Below are positions 51,163 through 58,574 of a DNA stretch of 64,000 nt, in pieces (the stretch's first letter is position 1; each line of letters opens with the position of its first letter). The notes under the pieces are model-generated. The model was not told the origin of the DNA. It saw only the letters and a program-made list of their open reading frames with translations, and did not search any database. The DNA comes from Candidatus Ribeiella danica. GTDB lineage: Bacteria > Chloroflexota > Chloroflexia > Chloroflexales > Roseiflexaceae. The stretch is taken from positions 275,177 through 339,176 of the forward strand of contig JADKFS010000010.1 in assembly GCA_016717335.1 (NCBI GenBank). Reading direction: 5' to 3'. Made by a program: the position numbers and the translations under genes.

Positions 51163-51812
51163 GTGTTGAACGAGGTGCGAACGATCCTCCGCCGTTGAAG
51201 CAGCGAACGAAGCTGTTCGCACTGCGGGTCATTCGCCTGTACAATACGCTTCCTCCAAGGCCGGATGCTCAGGTGATCGGCAAGCAACTACTGCGTGCAG
51301 GCACATCGGTTGGAGCTAATTATCGCGAGGGGATGCGCGCACGTAGCAGCGCAGAGATGATAGCCAAGTTCGGCATTTGCATCCAGGAGCTTGAAGAGAG
51401 CGCGTACTGGATGGAGCTGCTGGTCGAGGCGGAGCTGGTATCTGACACGGCTCTCGCACAGCTGTTGGATGAGACAAACCAGCTAATCGCTATTTTGACC
51501 GCAAGTGTCAAACAGATCGCAAGAACTCAAAGCAAACGGCGAGGATACGGAAACGAGTAATCTTTCCAACGCCCATCGCTCAACATTCAGCATTCAGCGT
51601 CCAGCGTTCAGCGTCCAGCGTTCAGCGTTCAGCATTCAGCGCCCAGCGTCCAGCGTCCAGCGTTCAGCGTCCAGCGTCCAGCGTTCAGCGTTCAGCGTTC
51701 AGCGTTCAGCGTTCAGCATTCAGCGTTCAGCGTTCAGCGTTCAGCGTCCAGCGTTCAGCGTTCAGCGTTCAGCGTTCAGCGTTCAGCGTTCAGCGTTCAG
51801 CATTAGGAACTC
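51144..51812 (+). mobile_element. Candidate cassette: four-helix-bundle gene bracketed by inverted heptamer arrays
   Basis: Left flank: GCTGAACGATGAGCGATGAG at 51144-51163. Right flank: CATCGCTCAACATTCAGC at about 51573-51590, then an extended array of CAGCGTT/CAGCATT units to 51812. The left flank reversed (CTCATCGCTCATCGTTCAGC) matches the right flank in unit and phase, so the S23-type gene lies inside an inverted pair. Neighbouring coding ends are rewritten by the repeats on both sides. The mobile status is an inference from this layout. Confidence 0.45.
51159..51560 (+). CDS. S23-type four-helix-bundle protein (23S rRNA IVS/Avd-like)
   Basis: 133 residues. The family block is very clear: RTKLFALRVIRLYNTL, GKQLLRAGTSVGANYREGMRARSSAEMIAKFGICIQELEESAYWMELL, then a fourth helix TNQLIAILTASVKQIA. 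This is the TIGR02436/PF05635 family, first known from insertions in 23S rRNA genes and related in fold to the Avd protein of diversity-generating retroelements. The start ATG overlaps the upstream stop (ATGA) and lies inside the left repeat flank. The right flank array starts directly after the stop. Its biochemical role is unknown; nucleic-acid binding is typical of the fold. Confidence 0.9.
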   Translation: MSVERGANDPPPLKQRTKLFALRVIRLYNTLPPRPDAQVIGKQLLRAGTSVGANYREGMRARSSAEMIAKFGICIQELEESAYWMELLVEAELVSDTALAQLLDETNQLIAILTASVKQIARTQSKRRGYGNE

Positions 51813-51870
51813 TCGATGACGCCTGAGTCTTCGCAGGTCAGCATTCAGCGTTCAGCGTTCAGCGTTCAGC
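51570..51870. repeat. Long heptamer array (CAGCGTT / CAGCATT / CAGCGTC)
   Basis: About 35 to 40 units of 7 nt with CGTT, CGTC and CATT variants. The main array spans about 51580-51805, with a short restart at 51838-51870 inside the next gene. Because 7 is coprime with 3, all three frames translate as the same 7-residue repeat, so an open frame across it is not evidence for a gene. Confidence 0.95.
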
Positions 51871-52955
51871 GCTCGACGCTCGGCGTCGTCTGGCAGTCCT
51901 CCTTCGCCTCGCTGACCGGCTACAGCGGCTCGTCGCTGGCGTACGTGCTGGGGCTGGACGCGCGGGGCGTGGCGGTGCGGCCGCTGTACCTCTACGGCGC
52001 CGACTACGACGAGCACGTGCAGGCCGGCGGCATGCACCCGCGCATCCGGCAGCTGCAGGGCCGGCCGCTGCGCCTCGACGCGCCGCAGGTGGTCTACGCG
52101 CCGGGCGACCGCTTCAGCAAGAACAGCGGGGCCTACCGGGTCGGCTTCACGATGCTGGAGACCGACCGCCTGCCGGCCAGCTGGGTCGAGCAGGCCAACC
52201 AGATGGACGAGCTGTGGACGCCGACCGCCTGGGGCGCCGAGGTCTTTCGGTCGAGCGGGGTCGCGCGGCCGGTGCACGTGGTGCCGCTGGGCATCGACGC
52301 CGCGCGCTTCCGGCCGGCCGAGCCGCGCCAGCGGCTGCGCGACCGCACGATCTTCCTGTCGGTGTTCGAGTGGGGCGACCGCAAGGGCTGGGACGTGCTG
52401 CTGCGGGCCTACCGCGCGGCGTTCCGGCCATCCGACCCGGTGCTGCTGCTGCTGAAGATCGACTGCCGCATGCCCGCGCCGAACCCGATCCAGGCGATCG
52501 CGCGCGAGCTGCCCGCGCCCGCGCCGCCGGTCGGGCTGATCTACAACCAGCCGCTCGACGCCGCCCGCCTGGTCGAGCTGTACCAGTCGGCCGACTGCTT
52601 CGTGCTGCCGACGCGCGGCGAGGGCTGGGGCATGCCGATCCTGGAGGCGATGGCCTGCGGCGTGCCGGCGATCGCGACCGACTGGGGCGGGCAGACGGCC
52701 TTCCTGAGCGCCGAGAACGGCTACCCGCTGCCGATCCGCGGGCTGGCGCCGACGGGCAGCGACGCGGCGAACTACCGCGGCGCGCGGTGGGCCGACCCGG
52801 ACGAGGCCGCGCTGGTCGATCTGCTGCGCCGCGTGGCCGGCGACCCGGCCGAGCGCGCCGCCAAGGGGCGGCTGGCGCGCCAGGAGGCCGAGCGCTGGCC
52901 CTGGTCGCGCGGGGTGGGGGCGATCGTGGGCAGGTTGGAACGTTGGAACGTTTGA
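51816..52955 (+). CDS. Glycosyltransferase family 4
   Basis: 379 residues as given from ATG 51816, but the first ~20 (QVSIQRSAFSVQRST) are repeat-derived; family sequence begins TLGVVWQSSFASLTGYSG. GT-B marks: FTMLETDRLPASWVEQANQMDE, DRTIFLSVFEWGDRKGWDVLL, and the donor motif TRGEGWGMPILEAMACGVPAIATDWGG. This branch recurs in surface-glycan loci. The last residues (GRLERWNV) come from a TTGGAACG array, so both ends were set by repeats. The true start may be a downstream codon. Confidence 0.85.
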   Translation: MTPESSQVSIQRSAFSVQRSTLGVVWQSSFASLTGYSGSSLAYVLGLDARGVAVRPLYLYGADYDEHVQAGGMHPRIRQLQGRPLRLDAPQVVYAPGDRFSKNSGAYRVGFTMLETDRLPASWVEQANQMDELWTPTAWGAEVFRSSGVARPVHVVPLGIDAARFRPAEPRQRLRDRTIFLSVFEWGDRKGWDVLLRAYRAAFRPSDPVLLLLKIDCRMPAPNPIQAIARELPAPAPPVGLIYNQPLDAARLVELYQSADCFVLPTRGEGWGMPILEAMACGVPAIATDWGGQTAFLSAENGYPLPIRGLAPTGSDAANYRGARWADPDEAALVDLLRRVAGDPAERAAKGRLARQEAERWPWSRGVGAIVGRLERWNV

Positions 52956-52972
52956 ACGTTCGAACGCTCCAG
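52928..52972. repeat. Octamer array (TTGGAACG) between convergent genes
   Basis: GGTTGGAACGTTGGAACG, then TTTGAACGTTCGAACGCTCC. It covers the end of the glycosyltransferase gene and the 21 bp gap to the convergent methyltransferase stop. Confidence 0.85.
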
Positions 52973-52976
52973 CGCG

Positions 52977-53858
52977 CTAGCGCGCCTTGCGGGTGAGCCA
53001 GCGCAGCAGCCGCATCGCGCGACCCTGCTCGACGGCGGCGAGCGCGCGGCGCGCGGCGCGCGACTGCTCCTCCAGCCAGCCAGCGCGCGCCTCCAGGTCG
53101 GCCAGCTGGGCCTCGCGCTGGGCCAGCCGCCGCCGCAGATCCTCGGCCTGGTCGCGCAGCAGCTCCGCGTCCCGGCCGGCGGCATCCTGCGCCGCCAGCT
53201 GCGCCCGCATCTCCAGCGCCAGGCCGCGCAGGTCGGTGTTCTCCTTCCAGAGCATCCAGAACCTGCGCTCGTAGTCGCGCGCAAGCCGGTGGGCCGGCTC
53301 GTCGCGGCGGCGGTAGCGCGTCGCCCACGGGGTGAGAAACGAGGCGTCGAAGTCCACGTCGCGGTAGAAGCCGTGGCGCGCGAACAGCTCGGCCCAGCGC
53401 TCGGGCGGCTGGACGTTGACGTGGGTCGCCTCGCGGTAGTCGAGCGGCGTCGAGGAGAACAGCACGTCGTCGGCGTGCGCGCAGAAGTTCGCGACCGCCC
53501 GCTCGGCCTCGGCCTGCGGCATGTGCTCCAGCACCTCGATCGAGACGATCAGGTCGTAGCGCTGCGGGAACGGCTCGGCCACCGACCCGACCCGGCAGAA
53601 CGGCCGGACGTCCGGGTGGGCCTGCCCGATCGCGTACGCCGAGAGGTCGACGCCGAAGGCATCCACCGCGCGCTCGCGCAGCGTCTCGACCAGGAAGCCC
53701 ATCGCGCAGCCGGCGTCGAGCACGCTGCGCGGCCGAATGTCGGCGACGATCCGATCCGCGACGGCGCCGAAGAAGCGCAGCCACTCCGGGTTGCGCTGGT
53801 AGGGCTGGCCGCAGCCGTGCTGGTAGTAGTACGCGTCGAAGTGCTCGGCGACCTTCAC
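52977..53858 (-). CDS. Methyltransferase with C-terminal coiled coil
   Basis: 293 residues from GTG 53858, chosen because GAGGAGAG lies just upstream; the alternative ATG 53894 would start in repeat DNA. The catalytic domain (residues ~40-190) has SVLDAGCAMGFLVETLRERA (motif I), DAFGVDLSAYAI and YDLIVSIEVLEHMPQAEAE. Residues ~200-285 are a continuous coiled coil (LRRRLAQREAQLADLEARAGW), followed by a basic tail LLRWLTRKAR. It probably methylates a glycan residue; the coiled coil may set chain length as in WbdD-like rulers, which is inference. Confidence 0.85.
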   Translation of the reverse strand: MKVAEHFDAYYYQHGCGQPYQRNPEWLRFFGAVADRIVADIRPRSVLDAGCAMGFLVETLRERAVDAFGVDLSAYAIGQAHPDVRPFCRVGSVAEPFPQRYDLIVSIEVLEHMPQAEAERAVANFCAHADDVLFSSTPLDYREATHVNVQPPERWAELFARHGFYRDVDFDASFLTPWATRYRRRDEPAHRLARDYERRFWMLWKENTDLRGLALEMRAQLAAQDAAGRDAELLRDQAEDLRRRLAQREAQLADLEARAGWLEEQSRAARRALAAVEQGRAMRLLRWLTRKAR

Positions 53859-53865
53859 GTCTCTC

Positions 53866-54185
53866 CTCGGGCGCAAATAGATCCGCGGATTCACGAGGAT
53901 GAAAATAACCGATCCACGGATAAACGCGGATTTACGCGGATAGGGTTTTCAACTTTATCCGCGTTTATCCGCGTGAATCTGCGGATAGAAACAATCGATC
54001 CACGGATAGGAACATTCGATCCACGGATAAACGCGGATTTACGCGGATAGGGTTTTCAACTTTATCCGCGTTTATCCGCGTGAATCTGCGGATAATCATC
54101 CGATCTTATCCGCGTTTATCCGCGTGAATCTGCGGATAATCATCCGATCTTATCCGCGTTTATCCGCGTGAATCTGCGAATCAAT
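53866..54185. repeat. Array of ATCCGCGTTTATCCGCGTGA units
   Basis: At least six inverted or direct copies of a roughly 10 bp half-unit (ATCCGCGTTT, ATCCGCGTGA, ATCTGCGGAT), arranged as GGATAAACGCGGAT ... ATCCGCGTTTATCC pairs around GGGTTTTCAACTTT and short spacers. It covers the whole gap between the methyltransferase and the ABC ATPase gene and provides the last ~10 residues of the latter (IDSQIHADKRG). No gene is present. Confidence 0.9.
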
Positions 54186-55424
54186 TTCCGCTTCTTCATA
54201 GCTCGCGCCGACGCGCCACTCGCCCGGGATCGCCAGCACCCCGTAGCGGTCGCCCAGCGCGTTGCTCTGCACGACCAGCCGGTACATGCGCTCGTGGTGG
54301 TCGTAGGTGTGCAGCATCGTGCTGTCCACCACCGCGGCGCTCACCAGGTAGCGGCCGGCCAGCAGCGGCAGCGACGCGATCCGGTAGTCGATATGGCCGG
54401 CGCCGGCGACCAGCGGGATGTCGACGCCGTCGAAATGGGTGTTCGGGCCGTTCAGCCAGAAGCCGCTCTCGTGGTACAGGCCCACGCCGAAGACCGGCCG
54501 GCTGATCGGCTGGTGCGCCAGGTAGCGCACCCGCACCGTCAGCGGCGCGTTGGTCTGGAACAGCGCCCGCTCGCGCCCGTCGGCGCCGAGCAGCTCGACA
54601 TGCGTGATCTCGATCTCGCGCGAGCCGTAGCGCTGGCCAGTGGAGGCGACCTCGGTCTGTCCCGACTCCTCCATCTTCGCCTGCTCGCGCTGGTTGACGT
54701 CGACCAGGTAGGCGTCGATCACCTCGCCGGCCGGCCCGACCATCTGCGGCTCGCCGTGGTCGAGCCAGATCGCCTGGTCGCACAGCGCGCGCACCGTCTC
54801 AAGCTGGTGCGAGACGAAGATGATCGTCTTGCCGCGCTGGCGAAAGTGGTAGATCCGGTCCATGCACTTGCGCTGGAACGACTCGTCGCCGACCGCCAGC
54901 ACCTCGTCGGTGATCAGGATATCCGGGTCGACCGCGGTGGCGACGGCGAAGGCCAGGCGCGTGTACATGCCCGAGGAGTAGTGCTTGACCTCGACGTCGA
55001 TGAACTTGTCGATCTCGGAGAACTCGATGATCTCGGGCAGCTTGGCGCGCATCTCGCGGCGGCTGAAGCCCAGCAGCGAGCCGTTCAGGTAGACGTTCTC
55101 GCGCCCGCTCAGCTCGGGGTGGAAGCCGCTGCCCAGCTCGAGCAGCGCCGCCACGCGCCCGTTCATCGAGACCGCGCCGCCGGTCGGCTCGAGGATGCGG
55201 GTCATGAGCTTGAGCGCGGTGCTCTTGCCCGCGCCGTTGTGGCCGACCAGCCCGAGGCTCTGGCCGGGCTCGACCGCGAAGCTGACGCCGCGCAGCGCCC
55301 AGAACTCCTCGCCGCCGCTCTGGCGCCGCAGCAGCCGGATGAAGCGCCCCTGGATGCTGTCCTGCCGCTCGCGGTGGAGGATGAAGCGCTTGCTGACGTT
55401 GGTGAATTCGATGATTGGTGCCAT
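54150..55424 (-). CDS. O-antigen/teichoic-acid type ABC transporter ATPase with C-terminal sugar-binding domain
   Basis: 424 residues. The ATPase domain (1-~250) has Walker A GLVGHNGAGKST, Q-loop-equivalent region, the signature VKHYSSGMYTRLAFAVA, Walker B DILITDEVLAVGDESF and H-loop IIFVSHQLE. The C-terminal ~165 residues are a Wzt-C-like beta sandwich (QTNAPLTVRVRYLAHQPI; IDYRIASLPLLAGRYLVSAAVV) that recognises the chain end. It exports finished glycan chains with a permease partner (Wzm/TagG type), which is not in the window. The last residues IDSQIHADKRG are repeat-encoded. Confidence 0.93.
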   Translation of the reverse strand: MAPIIEFTNVSKRFILHRERQDSIQGRFIRLLRRQSGGEEFWALRGVSFAVEPGQSLGLVGHNGAGKSTALKLMTRILEPTGGAVSMNGRVAALLELGSGFHPELSGRENVYLNGSLLGFSRREMRAKLPEIIEFSEIDKFIDVEVKHYSSGMYTRLAFAVATAVDPDILITDEVLAVGDESFQRKCMDRIYHFRQRGKTIIFVSHQLETVRALCDQAIWLDHGEPQMVGPAGEVIDAYLVDVNQREQAKMEESGQTEVASTGQRYGSREIEITHVELLGADGRERALFQTNAPLTVRVRYLAHQPISRPVFGVGLYHESGFWLNGPNTHFDGVDIPLVAGAGHIDYRIASLPLLAGRYLVSAAVVDSTMLHTYDHHERMYRLVVQSNALGDRYGVLAIPGEWRVGASYEEAEIDSQIHADKRG

Positions 55425-55432
55425 TGAAGTAG

Positions 55433-55505
55433 TCAGAAGTCAGAAGTCAGTAGCCAGTAGCCCGACATCTGACTACTGACTACTGACGACTGGCTACTCT
55501 CCTAG
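55433..55505. repeat. Inverted heptamer array (CAGAAGT / CTGACTA)
   Basis: TAGTCAGAAGTCAGAAGTCAG, spacer AGCCAGTAGCCCGACATC, then TGACTACTGACTACTGACGAC. It lies between the ABC ATPase start and the low-GC segment and is the last array of this type before the boundary. Confidence 0.9.
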
Positions 55506-55930
55506 CGGGTTAGTCGCTTATACGTGATCCGGCCATATGCGTTTCAGAGCATCGTAAAGCTTTGTGTCGCTGGCACACAAAGGCGACAACGTAGGCATCG
55601 TAGAAACGATGCCTATGAGCGGCGTGCCCGGTACTCTCCGGATTATACCATAGACTCCCGGTGTGCTCAGGGCAGCTGGGGGTTTTGTTTTCCCCGTCCC
55701 ATATGGTAGCAGGCGGCGTGCGCCTGTAAAGGTCGCGATCAACCGTCTTTCCACCCGCCCAGCCTTCCCCCTCCCCCCGAAAGACTGGTTTCCCGCTCCC
55801 TTTCCCCTTCGGTACAGGCGCTGTGCCGCCTGCTGAGGCTTCGCCGGGGAAAAACAAAAAAAACTGTCACCCTGCCTCGTTTTGGGGAGGGGTGGCAGCT
55901 CGTGCCGATACACGCAGTGCAAGGAGCAAG
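55506..55930. other. Structured non-coding junction region
   Basis: 425 bp with no convincing gene. Hairpins: TTTGTG / CACAAA (about 55561-55580) and GTCGC / GCGAC nested around them, TAGGCATCG / CGATGCCTA (55592-55615), and runs of pyrimidines (55755-55805). No tRNA-like fold was recognised. Being at the boundary it could be an attachment, origin or transfer site, but this is not shown. Confidence 0.35.
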
Positions 55931-55933
55931 CGT

Positions 55934-56101
55934 ATGAGTCCAAATGAGTGGCGACAGGTAAGTCAGGTACTGGATTACATTCTCGCGCAGCCCACCATAG
56001 AACGCGCCGAAACCACCAGTGTGAAGAGCACGCCGCCAGACAAGGAGAAACGCAAGCCACCGCCCCCGAAGCCACAGGTTGAGCAGTTACAACTCTTGTG
56101 A
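55934..56101 (+). CDS. Small hypothetical protein, 55 aa
   Basis: Starts at ATG 55934 with AAGGAG at 55921-55926. The first half is helical (SPNEWRQVSQVLDYILAQPT), the second is lysine/proline-rich (KEKRKPPPPKPQVEQLQLL). Unknown family. It leads the small plus-strand gene group of the element, and an inverted repeat (AACTATTT / AAATAGTT, 56102-56125) follows directly. Confidence 0.5.
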   Translation: MSPNEWRQVSQVLDYILAQPTIERAETTSVKSTPPDKEKRKPPPPKPQVEQLQLL

Positions 56102-56341
56102 AACTATTTCATGCTGAAAATAGTTCATGGGAGGAATCAGTTTTGCCTGACGCATGGAATGGTGGTAGTATTTGTGGTGAGGGTGTAGGAGCCGTTACCT
56201 CCCACACCCCCATGCGGAAAGGTGAGGATGAGTCACCCAGCCGCGCCGCAGATTGTACCATGACTTTGGCCCCTTCCGCCTCCTTCTCATCCTCTCCTGC
56301 CCGCCGACTGGTGGGTTCTATTCGTTGTCAGGAGGATGGTG

Positions 56342-56827
56342 ATGACAACCAAATCAAAGCCGGCTGTCTCCGTGCAGCCAAGCGCAGTCGCCGCATTTTT
56401 TGACATACTCGTTGCCCTCTTTGTCCTGGCTGTTGGCTGTGGCCTTTGGTATGCAGGCGCGTACTTTACGCTTGATGCTCTGAGAACAGTCGGCATAGCG
56501 GTCAAGCAGCTTGACGGATTTGAGTGGTTTATCCCGGTGGGCGTGTCACTCCTTGAGCTTCGCTACTGGCCAAGCGTCAAACAGACCCAGGCCAAGACGC
56601 TGGCACTCCTTATGGTTGGCGGGTTTGACTTGCTCTCGACCACCTACGGTATCTTCCTCTGGTTCCCGGGCCGCACCATCCCGCTCGGCCTAGGATATAC
56701 GATACCCCGAGCCGGCCTTGCGCTCTTTGTGCCAGTCGTCCTCTTCAGCTTCATTCTCACCTTTGGCCCCGAGCGCATCATTCAGTGGGCAGGCAAAGAA
56801 ATCAAGCGAATGTGGGGTACAGCATGA
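56342..56827 (+). CDS. Four-TM hypothetical membrane protein
   Basis: 161 residues from ATG 56342 (GGAGG 6 nt upstream; the ATG at 56336 abuts the Shine-Dalgarno). Four hydrophobic helices: FFDILVALFVLAVGCGLWYAGAYF, LLMVGGFDLLSTTYGIFLWF, GLALFVPVVLFSFILTF and a middle amphipathic segment (FEWFIPVGVSLLEL). It ends RIIQWAGKEIKRMW. It resembles small holin-like or conjugation-accessory membrane proteins in general character only. Stop overlaps the next start (ATGA). Confidence 0.6.
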   Translation: MTTKSKPAVSVQPSAVAAFFDILVALFVLAVGCGLWYAGAYFTLDALRTVGIAVKQLDGFEWFIPVGVSLLELRYWPSVKQTQAKTLALLMVGGFDLLSTTYGIFLWFPGRTIPLGLGYTIPRAGLALFVPVVLFSFILTFGPERIIQWAGKEIKRMWGTA

Positions 56828-57141
56828 GAGACCTTCTGGAAAATCCACTCATCCAGCTCCTGCTCATCGTCGGGTGTGGTATGGGACTGTCCTGGATCGC
56901 TGCGCGTGAGGAGCGGCGCCGGGGTGCTCGGGGCTTGCCGTACCGGACATTGCCACAGCGCATCTTGGATGGACTCACCGGCCTTGAGCCCAAACAGCCA
57001 CCCGTGGCATCCGGCATGGCGCCAGAGGATCGGTGGGTGCAGGCAGCCAAAGACCTTGACTTGCCCGTGGAGAAGGTGCTTGCCCTTCGACAGATGGTGA
57101 TTGGGGAACAGCCACGAAAGTCACCGAGCAAGCGCACGTAG
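56824..57141 (+). CDS. Membrane-anchored hypothetical protein
   Basis: 105 residues from ATG 56824, overlapping the upstream stop. One N-terminal transmembrane helix (LIQLLLIVGCGMGLSWI) is followed by a basic stretch (REERRRGAR) and a helical C-terminal domain (EDRWVQAAKDLDLPVEKVLALRQMV). Family unknown. Translationally coupled with the previous gene, so they probably act together in the membrane. The terminator at 57182-57207 follows. Confidence 0.6.
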   Translation: MRDLLENPLIQLLLIVGCGMGLSWIAAREERRRGARGLPYRTLPQRILDGLTGLEPKQPPVASGMAPEDRWVQAAKDLDLPVEKVLALRQMVIGEQPRKSPSKRT

Positions 57142-57181
57142 CGATGTGCATTGTTTGCAATTTGGCAGAGGATCGGGGAGC

Positions 57182-57207
57182 GCCGGAGAGCAACTCCGGC
57201 CTTTTTC
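57182..57207 (+). terminator. Rho-independent terminator
   Basis: GCCGGAG / CTCCGGC 7 bp stem with loop AGCAA, then CTTTTTC. It lies 41 bp after the stop of the last plus-strand gene of the group (55934-57141). Confidence 0.85.
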
Positions 57208-57221
57208 GTAGAACGGAACGG

Positions 57222-57501
57222 CTAATATTCCGAGGGCAGAAGGATAGTCGTCGCACTTCTGTCAGCTTCCGTCAGAATCAGATTTTCGTGCCGTCATGGA
57301 GGTGGTAGGCTGAGAGCAGCCGAGGCCTTCTAATAGCGACAATTCATTTTCGATGGTATCTTCAGGGTCCACATCCCCCCAGTCGCCAGTCACATGCCGG
57401 CGGACAAAGTCGATGGGCGTTTGCTGATTTGTTTCAAATGCCGTTATCGCGCCACGGGTGGCACCCAATTGGCCAAGAGCGAACTTTTGTTCAATCACCA
57501 T
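57222..57501 (-). pseudogene. Frameshifted small conserved plasmid-type protein
   Basis: The N-terminal frame starts at ATG 57501 (AAGGAGATG upstream) with MVIEQKFALGQLGATRGA, then VRRHVTGDWGDVDPEDTIENEL, a pattern I know from short plasmid/ICE proteins. The family then normally continues LLSAYHLHDGTKIWILTEADRS... In this DNA those residues are present but in two other frames: LLSAYHLHDGTKI in one, and ILTEADRSATTILLPSEY, ending at a TAG at 57222-57224, in the next. At least two single-base deletions therefore break the gene. Both parts can be read at 57222-57330 on the minus strand. Confidence 0.7.
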
Positions 57502-57730
57502 CTATCATCTCCTTTCTGTTTGGGCCGTGCAGCATACGCTGCCGGCCTTACCTGAAACAGCTAATACCGAAAGGGAATTTTGCAAGGCCGAGCAAAGCGA
57601 GTGCTATTGAAGCCTGCACAAAAGGGGGCGCTTAGCTCCCCTTCCTTGGTCACTTGCAACTGGGGAGGGCGCTACGAGGCTATGCTCATTGTCAGCGCAG
57701 GAGGCACAGAGGCAGCGTGTGGTATGGTCT

Positions 57731-58539
57731 CTAGGTGAATAATCTGCCGGGGGAAGGTATCGGGATGTCGGGGGTGTACCAAACAGGCTCTCGAAAAAAG
57801 GAGGAGTCTGCCAAGTCTGCCGAGGTCACTTTGAACAGCACCGCATACTCCTCAAGCTGCATCTCTTCAAGCTGTATGGCTGCATGTTTGAGAATATCCT
57901 TGGCATAGTCCTCATCCTTGGCAAAAAATATATACGTTAATATGTTTGTTGCAAAGGTTTTTTCGTATGGACCTTGGGCAAAGAAACACAAATTCCGGAT
58001 TTTCTCCCGAATTTGGACGGGCATATGGGAGCCGCGCTCAACCTCAAGACAGAAACAGTATCGATGCTGGTCAATCCGTATATCAATCCAACCATCCGGG
58101 ATGACCCCAGTGACGCTGCCATCACCCCGCTGCACTTTGACCGGAAACCGGCGATCCCGTTTCATATCTAAGTCCGTCATCATACCGGCAATGGTGACGA
58201 CCGGTGTTTCATCCGGAACCGGTGGGCTGAGATAAAGAAATCATTGACCGCAACCATATGCCACCAGTGGGAGGGCAAAAACGCCTTACTTCCATGGTAA
58301 ACCGGCGCACTGCAATGCCCTCAAGAGCAGAATCTTTTTCCCTTCGGTCCCACTTTGTAGAGCCAGGTGGTGCCGCCTTTGCCTTCATAAAGAAGCGGCT
58401 TCTTGTCTAACACCTTCCCATCAGCAAGGCGTTTCAACCGAACCGACACATCCTGATATGCTCGCCATTGAAAAATGCGCTGCACTTGTTTGATGGTCAA
58501 ACAATCATAGTGATTGACCATCTTTAGCGTGCATATCAA
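57731..58539 (-). pseudogene. Broken replication-relaxation family protein
   Basis: Two frames. The upstream part (58539-58321) is a winged helix (LTIKQVQRIFQWRAYQDVSVRLKRL, then LYEGKGGTTWLYKVGPKGKR) that ends at an in-frame TGA. The same frame continues with a typical HMVAVNDFFISAHR block. A frameshift then leads into the nuclease-like part (58183-57731: GVIPDGWIDIRIDQHRYCFCLEVERGS, IREKIRNLCFFAQG). The order wHTH, VNDF helix, PD-x-D/E-x-K-like E-V-E is that of the PF13814 family used by plasmids and ICEs. At least two lesions are present. Confidence 0.65.
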
Positions 58540-58574
58540 CTGGTGAAACTATTATCTGAGCCATAGTGAGGCGC

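Noticed and set aside
51159..51560. Diversity-generating retroelement (Avd partner)
   Set aside because: The four-helix protein resembles Avd, but there is no reverse transcriptase and no template/variable repeat pair in the window.
51505..51819. 104-residue open frame with FSVQRSA repeats
   Set aside because: It is the translation of the heptamer array; a 7 nt unit is open in all three frames, so coding cannot be inferred.
51570..51870. Possible CRISPR array
   Set aside because: Units are 7 nt and contiguous, without 25-40 nt spacers; no cas genes are nearby.
55506..55930. tRNA gene as an integration target
   Set aside because: No cloverleaf with a recognisable T-loop (GTTCRANNC) was found at the boundary.
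57731..58539. TGA read as an amino acid (recoding) in the replication-relaxation gene
   Set aside because: A further frameshift downstream breaks the same gene, and no recoding element is visible.
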